Below, in pieces: positions 8,812-16,683 of a stretch of DNA of 64,000 bases (its first letter is position 1; every line of letters starts with the position of its first letter). The DNA is taken from the NCBI GenBank assembly GCA_016795485.1, contig JAEUHM010000041.1:310001-374000 (forward strand), in the 5' to 3' direction. Source of the stretch: Verrucomicrobiaceae bacterium (lineage in GTDB: Bacteria; Verrucomicrobiota; Verrucomicrobiia; Verrucomicrobiales; Verrucomicrobiaceae). A program made the translations under genes and the position numbers. The notes under the pieces were generated by a model. That model saw only the letters and a program-made list of their open reading frames with translations, did no database searches and was not told the origin of the DNA.

Positions 8812-9789
8812 ATGAATCGCAGATCGTTTCTTCAGTCCACCGCCGCGGCTTCGGCCTCGTTGCTACCTGGATGTGCCAGTCTGAGCTCCGGCGCACCTGA
8901 CAGCCTTGTGATCGATACCCATCAGCACCTGTGGGACCGCACGCACCTGAACTTACCTTGGCTTTCGGGCGCACCTGAGGTGTTGAGGCATGACTTCAAA
9001 GACGCTGACTACGTGAAGGCCAACTCTAGCGTCAACGTAAAGGCCATCTACATGGAGGTGGATGTTGATCCTACAGATCACATCAAGGAAGCAGACTGGA
9101 TCGCTGCCAAATGCGCGGAGGGCACCTCTCCCACCATCGCCGCCACTATCGGTGGGCGTCCGGACAGCGAAAAGTTCGAGGACTACATCACCCGCTATGC
9201 AGGCAACAAACATGTCAAAGGCCTACGACAAGTGTTGCACGGTGCTGGAACACCAAAGGGGCACTGCTTGAGCAACAACTTCATCCGCGGCGTGCAGGCA
9301 CTGGGCAGACACGGCATGAACTTTGAAATCACGATGCGTCCCACAGAACTGAAGGACGGTGCGGAACTGATTCGGCGCTGCCCGGATACCAACTTCGTGC
9401 TCGATCACTGTGGCAACGGCGATCCAAAAGCCTTCTGGCCAAAACTCGCTCCTAACGAGAAGCGTGGGTGCACCGCTGACGGGTGGAAACGTGGGATCGA
9501 CGCCATTGCCGCCATCCCTCGTGTCATGTGCAAGATCTCGGGGATTGTCGCCTTCGTTCCACCGGGAAAGTGGCAGCCAGAGCACCTTGCGCCCGTCGTC
9601 AATCATTGCCTGGAAGCGTTTGGTCCTGAGCGAGTGTTCTACGGTGGTGATTGGCCCGTCTGCCTCTTGGGCGGCCCGCTTTCGGCTTGGTTTGGTGCTC
9701 TGAAACAGATCGTTTCGTCTAGGCCAGAGCGTGAACAACGTGCCCTGTGGTCAGGCAACGCACGGCGGTTCTACGATCTGCACGCGTGA
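8812..9789 (+). CDS. Tat-exported lipoprotein amidohydrolase (amidohydrolase_2 family)
   Basis: The N-terminus MNRRSFLQ carries a twin-arginine motif, followed by a lipobox LLPG-Cys21, so the protein is probably Tat-exported and lipid-anchored. The enzyme part is a TIM-barrel amidohydrolase of the 2-pyrone-dicarboxylate hydrolase/L-fuconolactonase type. It has the metal-binding HQH at about 37-39, the strand VLDHCGNGD and the C-terminal FYGGDWPV. The substrate is unknown; a lactone is a reasonable guess from the family. I chose ATG 8812 because longer versions begin inside the upstream terminator and lack the Tat start; ATG 8806 is equally possible. Confidence 0.85.
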   Translation: MNRRSFLQSTAAASASLLPGCASLSSGAPDSLVIDTHQHLWDRTHLNLPWLSGAPEVLRHDFKDADYVKANSSVNVKAIYMEVDVDPTDHIKEADWIAAKCAEGTSPTIAATIGGRPDSEKFEDYITRYAGNKHVKGLRQVLHGAGTPKGHCLSNNFIRGVQALGRHGMNFEITMRPTELKDGAELIRRCPDTNFVLDHCGNGDPKAFWPKLAPNEKRGCTADGWKRGIDAIAAIPRVMCKISGIVAFVPPGKWQPEHLAPVVNHCLEAFGPERVFYGGDWPVCLLGGPLSAWFGALKQIVSSRPEREQRALWSGNARRFYDLHA

Positions 9790-9833
9790 AACCATTTGCC
9801 GGGGCTTTAGCGCACGCTTAATCCACAGGTCTC

Positions 9834-10148
9834 ATGCAGTTCTCCAACGTTACCGCTGTAGCCAAGGCCAACGTCTATTTCGATGGCAAAGTCGTTTCTC
9901 ACAGCATCTTGTTCGCCGATGGCAGCAAGAAGACCCTCGGTTTGATCTATCCAGGCACCTATCACTTCGGCACGGATGCTGCCGAACGCATGGAGATCAC
10001 AGATGGAACATGCGAAGTAACATTGGACGGCCAAACTGAGAAGAAAACATACGCCAGCGGCACCTTCTTTGATGTTCCAGCCAAGAGCGGCTTCACTATC
10101 AGCGTGAGCGAGGGCATCTGCCAGTACGTTTGCTCATTCTTGAGCTGA
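9834..10148 (+). CDS. ppnP: Pyrimidine/purine nucleoside phosphorylase
   Basis: This 104-residue cupin-fold protein matches PpnP (formerly YaiE, DUF1255) in length and pattern: NVYFDGKVVSHSILF at the start, LGLIYPGTYHFGT, MEITDGTCEVTLDG and the final YVCSFLS. PpnP phosphorolyses a broad range of nucleosides to base and ribose-1-phosphate. Its 3' end overlaps the 3' end of the convergent cyclase gene by 15 bp. Confidence 0.9.
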   Translation: MQFSNVTAVAKANVYFDGKVVSHSILFADGSKKTLGLIYPGTYHFGTDAAERMEITDGTCEVTLDGQTEKKTYASGTFFDVPAKSGFTISVSEGICQYVCSFLS

Positions 10149-11807
10149 ACCCAGCGCCCACACCACGGGATACAGTTTCTCGTGGTACCACAGACGGGCA
10201 AAGTAGAGGCCGATCGGGCTTGCAGGGAACTCCGTACCCTCATTGGTCGCACGCTTTAGCCACTCGCTGCTTGTGATTCCAAGTGCCGTCATGGCCACCG
10301 CCGTTTCTTCGATGCAACCCCAGCTACCGTCTGGCTTCTGCTGTCGTTTCAGCCATTCGGTGGCGCCATCGACCAGCATTCCGCTAACTCCGGCCTGCTT
10401 CAGGTAATGGAGAACCATGGATGTGCCATAGATGAGATTGATCTCTCCAGGAGCATGCTCGTTTCCAAACCATAGCGGCTCCCAGCACCACTCTCCGGCA
10501 TGGCGCGCGCGCTCAAGGTAGCGCAAAGCTCGCGCTTTAGCTGAAGCGATCCGCCCCTGGATCTCGGAACACAGTTTGTCACTCCACACAGTCCACGCCC
10601 ACAAAGCATGACCTGTGATTTCTGGCGTGCTCCGATCAAATGGGAGCGTTCCCCATCCCCGGCAAAAAGTGGGTACTCCCCCATCGCGATTCTGAAGGTC
10701 TAGGAGCCATCTCACCCCGCGTTCGGCCGCTTCAACACACTCGGGACCGATGATGCTCAGCGCAATCAGTGCGCCGCTGGTGTCATCGGCATCCGGCACG
10801 CCCCCGGGAAGGTCTGTCCAAGCCCATCCGCCCGGTGCAGCATTCGTGAACGGATGCACGCTTTTGTATTGTTGATCCAGAAGCCATTTTTTGACTCCGT
10901 CCACGCTGTCAAAGTCGGAGCCGAGGGCTTTGACCGCGAGTGTCGTTCCCCACGTGGCCAGATTGGTATCAATGGGCCAACTTCCATCCACGCGCATCGA
11001 CTCTTTGAGAAACCGAACAGCTTCAGGCACGCAAAGGTGGTCTTTCTGGCCTGAGCTGGCGAGCGCCATCGTGACGAAACTCGTGAGTGGTGTTGCCTCC
11101 AGATAACCACCAGTAGAAGGCTGAAGCACCTTCAGCAGCGGACCCGTTCTGCCCCAAGAAAGTGCCCGCAGCCATCGCAACGGATTCAATACTGACGGAG
11201 GCGCATGATGAAACCGAGCATACCCGATAGCGATGAGAGCTGGGAGAGCGTAGCTGACCACTGGCAAACCAACCGCACCGAACCATGTACGAGGCAATGC
11301 AGCCAACTCAAACGGCAGCGGCAACACACGAAGCCATCCATCAGGCCCTAACCGCCCGCAAATCGCCGCCAACATCAGAATCGGCACCGAGAACGTCTTG
11401 TCTTTTCCGTATCGGCCAATCACTGCCGCAGCGATGTCGCTCGGGTCCAGAGTCTTCGTGTGCGTGCGAATGTAGTCCTCCGCACTCCGCTCTGGCGTGC
11501 CTCCAACGAGACCTAGGGCAGACCAAACCAGCAGACTCGTGGACAGGTTGCTCTTGCTAATGGGAGTATCCCCCCAACCTCCATCCCCATTCTGATGTTG
11601 GATCAACCAATCCCGACCCTGATGAATCCACGAAGCATGCGCCCGCTCGTCCACCAAATGCAGCGCCACAATCGCGGTGGCTGTAGACAAGGCGCTACTG
11701 GAAAGCTCGCCCTCCCACCAGCCTTGCTCATTGCGGAAGCTGAGGAGGTGGTTTCGGGCATTGGAGCGGAAATCTGACATTGCTATCAACTTGGAGCGAT
11801 GCGCCAT
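10134..11807 (-). CDS. Squalene-hopene-cyclase-like class II terpene cyclase
   Basis: The 557-residue protein is built of prenyltransferase/squalene-oxidase alpha-barrel repeats with QW-type motifs (QNGDGGWG near 72-79, DGSWPIDTN near 274, QKPDGSWGCIEET near the C-terminus). The acid motif of class II cyclases, DxDD, is present as DADD at 339-342 inside GGVPDADDTSGAL; in squalene-hopene cyclase this aspartate cluster protonates the substrate. It is shorter than typical squalene-hopene cyclases (about 630 residues). No other isoprenoid gene lies nearby, so the substrate is open. ATG 11780 is an alternative start. Confidence 0.75.
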   Translation of the reverse strand: MAHRSKLIAMSDFRSNARNHLLSFRNEQGWWEGELSSSALSTATAIVALHLVDERAHASWIHQGRDWLIQHQNGDGGWGDTPISKSNLSTSLLVWSALGLVGGTPERSAEDYIRTHTKTLDPSDIAAAVIGRYGKDKTFSVPILMLAAICGRLGPDGWLRVLPLPFELAALPRTWFGAVGLPVVSYALPALIAIGYARFHHAPPSVLNPLRWLRALSWGRTGPLLKVLQPSTGGYLEATPLTSFVTMALASSGQKDHLCVPEAVRFLKESMRVDGSWPIDTNLATWGTTLAVKALGSDFDSVDGVKKWLLDQQYKSVHPFTNAAPGGWAWTDLPGGVPDADDTSGALIALSIIGPECVEAAERGVRWLLDLQNRDGGVPTFCRGWGTLPFDRSTPEITGHALWAWTVWSDKLCSEIQGRIASAKARALRYLERARHAGEWCWEPLWFGNEHAPGEINLIYGTSMVLHYLKQAGVSGMLVDGATEWLKRQQKPDGSWGCIEETAVAMTALGITSSEWLKRATNEGTEFPASPIGLYFARLWYHEKLYPVVWALGSAQE

Positions 11808-11909
11808 GATTCAAGTCGTATCCGTCAGGTCAGGAGGACATTCTAGTTCCAAACCGAGAGTTGGTGCAACTTACGCACAAGCAGCGCGTTAAAGCGCCAT
11901 TACACCACT

Positions 11910-13997
11910 ATGAAAGCCACAGCCTGTCTGTTCTTCGCCTTGTTTGCCGGCTCGATTGTAGCCGAGGAAGTGTTTCGGACCTGGACAGACACTCAAGGAC
12001 GCAAAGTGGAGGCAACTTTCCGTGGAGTTGAGGGTGGTAACGTCTTCCTACAGGCAAAAAATGGCTATGTGTATCGTCTGCCACTGGAACGTCTGAGCGC
12101 GGAAGATCAAAAAGTGGCCGCCACCTTGAAGCCTGAGGGCCTGGGCATTCCGGCGGACCCAAATCTTGCTCAAGCAGCTGCAAAGATCGACATGCTGGTG
12201 AACGCCGGCCTCACCAAGGCCAACCAAAAACCAAACCCGCTCGCTTCTGACGAGCAGTTCTGCCGCAGAGTCTATTTGGACATCGTGGGCCGCATTCCGA
12301 CACGCGAAGAAGCGCTGGCATTCATGAACGATACCAGTTTGTCAAAGCGCGCAAAACTCGTTGATAAGTTGCTGAACTCGCCCGGCTACAACAGCCACCT
12401 TTTCAACTACCTAGCCGACATGATGCGGATGGCCGACGTGGCCAATAAGGGCCGCTTCTACACCTACCAGGAGTGGCTCAAGGGTGAACTCAACAAGGGC
12501 ACCACCTGGGACAAGATTGTTTACCAGATGATCACAGCCGATGGACGTCTACTGGACAATGGCGCTACTGGCTATCTGCTCAGAGATGCTGGGATGAGAT
12601 TGGACAATCTCTCCCTCACTCTCTCAACCTTCCTCGGTGCTAATGTGGCTTGCGCGCAGTGCCACGATCACCCATTTGCCGACTGGACACAGATGCAGTT
12701 CTACCAAATGGCGTCCTTCATGGGGGCAACGGACACGATTGGCTACCGAAATGCAGGCAGCCAAAAATCACCTGAAATGATGGCGATCCGCCAGGCGCTC
12801 AAAGATGAGGATCGCAAGTTTCAGCAACAGGCCCGCAATGTGATTCGTGCTAATGCCATGGCCGTGCATGACACATCGAACAACGACCTCGTGCTTCCAG
12901 ACGACTACAAATACAAAGACGCGAAACCTGGAGACAAAGTGCAGCCAAAACTCGTCACATGGGACAAGAGAGACACGTATCTTCGCTCCTATCAAGACAC
13001 CAAAACGAAAGAACCAGAAGCGTTGCGGAAGGAGTTCGCTGAGTGGCTTACCGCACCGGACAATCCACGCTTTGCTATGACGATAGCCAACCGTATGTGG
13101 AAGCGGGCCTTTGGTGTTGGGGTGAAAGAGCCAGTCACTGATATTGATGACCCCGAGACAAGCGTGAATCCGCCGCTGCTTCACCACCTCACCGCAGAAA
13201 TGGTGCGTCTGAAGTTCGACTTAAAAGCGTTCATGCGTCTAGTCTACAACACCCAGGCTTATCAGCGTGAAGCTACCAGCTTTGAGTTCGAAGCTGGCAC
13301 ACCCTATAACTTTCCCGGCCCCATTCTCCGCCGCGTCACCGCTGAGCAAGCATGGGATTCGTGTGTTACCCTTGCCGTAGGCGACAAAGTAGACGGTTTC
13401 ACGAATCATCGCGGTGAGAAGTACGCGAGTGCCATGAATATAGACATCTCCAACCCAGAAACGATTGCCGACCAAGTGCGTGGAGCTCTCATGGCGGTGC
13501 GTCAGGCCGGAACTGCCGCTGGCAATGGCAAGAAGGTGAAAGGCAAGAAGAAGGCCGCTATGATGCGGCGCATGGAGGAGTCTGACGATGAGGAGGGCGT
13601 TGCTACCCGTCCGCCTACACTCGGCGGGCTTGTTCTCGCCCGAGCCAGCGAGTTACCTCAGCCAGAAAGGGACCAGCACTTCCTCCGTCAGTTCGGCCAA
13701 AGTGACCGGCAGATTGCTGACAGCAGCAGTGATGAAGGAAACATTCCCCAAGTACTCATGCTGATGAACGGAGACGCGCAACGCGTCATTGGCAGTAGCC
13801 AAAGTCTAGCCGTGCAGTCCGCAAGCACACTCGCCAATCCTGAAGAGCAAATCGAGGCCCTCTATGTCAGTTTCTTTACCAGAAAGCCCTCTGCTGAAGA
13901 AGTCGCGGCTGCCAAAGAAGCCATCACTGGCGGCGTGACCCTCAGCGACCTCGCGTGGGTCCTGTTCAACACCCGCGAGTTCGTCTTTGTGGAGTAA
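11910..13997 (+). CDS. SHD1-DUF1549-DUF1553 exported protein (pair 1)
   Basis: After a signal peptide (residues 1-18, ending VAEE) comes an SHD1-like beta domain (about 20-73: FRTWTDTQGRKVEATFRGVEGG). Then follows DUF1549 with CAQCHDHPFADW near 248, and DUF1553 with FAMTIANRMWKRAFGVGVKEPV. The usual N-terminal planctomycete cytochrome C domain (PSCyt1) is absent and SHD1 takes its place. A Lys/Met/Glu-rich charged insert lies near 533-560. The CAQCH motif could bind haem. Function is unproven; the family is abundant in polymer-degrading Planctomycetes and Verrucomicrobia. The DUF1501 partner starts 18 bp downstream. Confidence 0.85.
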   Translation: MKATACLFFALFAGSIVAEEVFRTWTDTQGRKVEATFRGVEGGNVFLQAKNGYVYRLPLERLSAEDQKVAATLKPEGLGIPADPNLAQAAAKIDMLVNAGLTKANQKPNPLASDEQFCRRVYLDIVGRIPTREEALAFMNDTSLSKRAKLVDKLLNSPGYNSHLFNYLADMMRMADVANKGRFYTYQEWLKGELNKGTTWDKIVYQMITADGRLLDNGATGYLLRDAGMRLDNLSLTLSTFLGANVACAQCHDHPFADWTQMQFYQMASFMGATDTIGYRNAGSQKSPEMMAIRQALKDEDRKFQQQARNVIRANAMAVHDTSNNDLVLPDDYKYKDAKPGDKVQPKLVTWDKRDTYLRSYQDTKTKEPEALRKEFAEWLTAPDNPRFAMTIANRMWKRAFGVGVKEPVTDIDDPETSVNPPLLHHLTAEMVRLKFDLKAFMRLVYNTQAYQREATSFEFEAGTPYNFPGPILRRVTAEQAWDSCVTLAVGDKVDGFTNHRGEKYASAMNIDISNPETIADQVRGALMAVRQAGTAAGNGKKVKGKKKAAMMRRMEESDDEEGVATRPPTLGGLVLARASELPQPERDQHFLRQFGQSDRQIADSSSDEGNIPQVLMLMNGDAQRVIGSSQSLAVQSASTLANPEEQIEALYVSFFTRKPSAEEVAAAKEAITGGVTLSDLAWVLFNTREFVFVE

Positions 13998-14015
13998 TCT
14001 AACCCAACTAACGCT

Positions 14016-15269
14016 ATGATTTCTGAACTCTCACGTCGTCGTTTTGTGGAGAACCTGGCAGCCTCCACTCTCGGTGTTACCGTTCTCCACAACACGTCTC
14101 GCTTTGGCTTCTCTGAGGAGACGGCAGCAGCAGCCGGCAAGGCGAAGAATGTCATTTTCCTCCAGATGATCGGCGGGATGACTCACATCGACACCTTGGA
14201 CCCAAAGGAAGGTCCCACCCAAGGACCCAAGGCACCGCTCAAGACCAATGCAGACTTCATGCTAGGCGGAACGATGGAGAACCTTGCCAAGCACGGCGAC
14301 AAGATTTCCATCATCCGCAGCATGACCTCAAAGACGGGTGTTCACGCTTCCGGGCAATACATTATCCGCACTGGTTACGAGCAACGCGGCACTATCAAAC
14401 ACCCAGCTATGGGCGCTTGGGCCGAGCACTTCCTTGGAGCCAGCCACAAGACGCTCCCAAGCTCCGTCTGCGTCAATCGACAGCCGAACAATGGGAATGG
14501 CTTCTTCCCCGCAGCGCTTTCACCACTGCCCATCCTCGACCCCGAAGCTGGCCTCCAAAATGCAACGCCTGAAGTTCGCCAAGAGACCTTCAGTAAACGT
14601 CTAGCGCTCCTCGATAAGTTAGACGCAGGATTTCGTTCACGATTCCAAACAGCCGGAGTGAAGAGTTACACTGAGTTCTACGAGAATACAGTGCGCATTA
14701 TGTCCAGTGAGGACTTGAAGGCTTTCGACATCTCCGATGAACCAGAAGCCCTCAAAGAAAAATACGGCCGAAACCAGTTTGGCCAGGGATGTCTCCTCGC
14801 CCGCCGCCTCGTCGAGAAAGGTATTCGCTACATCGAAGTGGCAAGCAATGGATGGGACATGCACAACAACATCGACGAAGAGCTAGAAGACAAAGGGGTC
14901 GAGCTAGATATTGCACTCTCCACCCTGCTGGATGACCTCAAGGAACGCGGACTCCTTGCGTCGACACTCGTTGTTCTTTGTTCAGAGTTTGGCCGAGGTC
15001 CCAAGGTGAATCAAAACGGCGGGCGCGATCATCATCCGAAGGTGTTTTCCACTTTGCTGGCGGGAGGAGGCGTCAAAGGAGGCTTCATTTACGGTGCGAG
15101 CGATAAGGGAGGCTTTGAAGTGGCAGATAAAGGGACCACCATCCAGGACTTCCTGAGCACCATCGGATTCGCTATGGGACTGCCCGTGGACGAAGTTGTG
15201 ATGTCACCCAGCAACCGCCCATTCACGGTCGGCGACAAAGGAAAGCCCATCATGGAACTGTTTGCCTAG
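14016..15269 (+). CDS. DUF1501 exported protein (pair 1)
   Basis: This 417-residue protein begins with a Tat-like start (SRRRFVENLAASTLG). It carries the DUF1501 signatures KNVIFLQMIGGMTHIDTLDPK, GCLLARRLVEKGIRYIEV, LCSEFGRGP and GGRDHHPKVFSTLLAGGGVKGG. DUF1501 belongs to the alkaline-phosphatase/sulphatase-like superfamily, so a hydrolytic role in the periplasm is likely but the substrate is unknown. It is the shortest and most divergent DUF1501 protein in the window (SEFGRG where the others have GEFGRT). It is convergent with pair 2, 10 bp away. Confidence 0.87.
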   Translation: MISELSRRRFVENLAASTLGVTVLHNTSRFGFSEETAAAAGKAKNVIFLQMIGGMTHIDTLDPKEGPTQGPKAPLKTNADFMLGGTMENLAKHGDKISIIRSMTSKTGVHASGQYIIRTGYEQRGTIKHPAMGAWAEHFLGASHKTLPSSVCVNRQPNNGNGFFPAALSPLPILDPEAGLQNATPEVRQETFSKRLALLDKLDAGFRSRFQTAGVKSYTEFYENTVRIMSSEDLKAFDISDEPEALKEKYGRNQFGQGCLLARRLVEKGIRYIEVASNGWDMHNNIDEELEDKGVELDIALSTLLDDLKERGLLASTLVVLCSEFGRGPKVNQNGGRDHHPKVFSTLLAGGGVKGGFIYGASDKGGFEVADKGTTIQDFLSTIGFAMGLPVDEVVMSPSNRPFTVGDKGKPIMELFA

Positions 15270-15279
15270 CGCGAACGCT

Positions 15280-16683
15280 TCAGGCGAGCACAGGCTTGAC
15301 CAAGTTGCCGTGGATGTCCGTGAGACGGAAATCACGGCCCTGATACCGATAGGTGAGTTTAGTGTGTTCCAGTCCCATCAGATGCATGATGGTAGCGTTC
15401 AAATCATGCACGTGCACCGGATCACGCACAATGTTGTAAGAGTAGTCATCTGTCTCTCCGTGCGTGTAGCCTTTGCGCACCCCGGCACCTGCCATCAGCA
15501 CTGTGAAACAGCGCGGGTGGTGGTCGCGACCGTAGTTGGTAGCTGTTAGTGCTCCCTGGCTGTAGATCGTCCTCCCGAACTCACCACCCCACACGATCAA
15601 AGTATCGTCCAGGAGTCCGCGTTGCTTCAAATCTTTGATGAGAGCTGCCGTTGGCTGATCGGTGTCTCGGCATTGGCCCTTGATCGCGTTTGGCAGTCCG
15701 CCGTGGTGATCCCAGCCCATATGGAAGAGCTGAATGAAGCGCACGTCTCGTTCTGCCAGTCTCCGCGCGAGCAGACAGTTGGCAGCATAGGTTCCAGGCT
15801 GATTCACTTCCGGCCCATAGGCCTCCAAGACGTGCTTTGGTTCCTTAGAGATGTCCGTTAAATCAGGAACGCTGGCCTGCATGCGAAACGCCATCTCATA
15901 CTGAGCGATCCGCGTCTGAATCTCTGGGTCGCCCACTGTAGAATGACGAAAGCCATTGAGCGCATTGATCTCATCCAGCGTCTCGCGCCTTGCCTGACGA
16001 TCAACTCCCGGTGGGTTGCTGAGATAAAGCACCGGGTCACCTGTGTTTCTGAACTTCACGCCCTGATGTTGAGATGGGAGAAAGCCAGCACCCCAAAGTC
16101 GATCATACAGCGGTTGGTCTTCCTTTCTACCACTGCCAAAGCTCGTGAGCACCACATAGGCTGGCAGGTCACGATTCATGCTGCCTAGGCCATAGCTGAC
16201 CCAGGCTCCGATGCTTGGACGTCCAGCAAGCTGAGAGCCCGTTTGGAAGAAGGTGATGGCAGGATCATGATTGATCGCTTCCGTGTGCATGGAACGGATC
16301 ATGCACCATTCATCGGCGAGCTTGCTCATGTTTGGCATCAAATCGCTAAACCACATGCCTGACTCACCGTGACGGGCAAACTGGAACATCGACGGAGCTA
16401 CCGGGAAGCTCTTTTGTCCACTCGTCATCGTGGTGAGCCGCTGTCCCATGCGGATAGATGCTGGGAGATCTTCCCCACGATGTGCTTCCATCTGCGCCTT
16501 GGGATCAAACAAGTCCATTTGGCTGGGTGCACCCGATTGGAACAGATAAATGATCCGCTTGGCCTTGGCGGGGAAGTGCGTGGAGGTGTTCTCAGCCAGC
16601 AACTGGCTGGCGAGGGCCGCAGCGCCAATCTGCGTGCTGTGCTGGAGAAAAACGCGTCGATTCAAATGGAGAGATGGGATCAT
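15280..16683 (-). CDS. DUF1501 exported protein (pair 2)
   Basis: This 467-residue protein has an N-terminal LNRRVFLQHSTQIGAAALAS Tat-like signal. The DUF1501 core follows: [66 protein letters not shown] and [13 protein letters not shown]. It overlaps the upstream DUF1549/1553 gene by ATGA (16680-16683), so the two products are translationally coupled and probably act together. It is very similar in layout to the DUF1501 protein at 49.97 kb. Confidence 0.9.
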   Translation of the reverse strand: MIPSLHLNRRVFLQHSTQIGAAALASQLLAENTSTHFPAKAKRIIYLFQSGAPSQMDLFDPKAQMEAHRGEDLPASIRMGQRLTTMTSGQKSFPVAPSMFQFARHGESGMWFSDLMPNMSKLADEWCMIRSMHTEAINHDPAITFFQTGSQLAGRPSIGAWVSYGLGSMNRDLPAYVVLTSFGSGRKEDQPLYDRLWGAGFLPSQHQGVKFRNTGDPVLYLSNPPGVDRQARRETLDEINALNGFRHSTVGDPEIQTRIAQYEMAFRMQASVPDLTDISKEPKHVLEAYGPEVNQPGTYAANCLLARRLAERDVRFIQLFHMGWDHHGGLPNAIKGQCRDTDQPTAALIKDLKQRGLLDDTLIVWGGEFGRTIYSQGALTATNYGRDHHPRCFTVLMAGAGVRKGYTHGETDDYSYNIVRDPVHVHDLNATIMHLMGLEHTKLTYRYQGRDFRLTDIHGNLVKPVLA

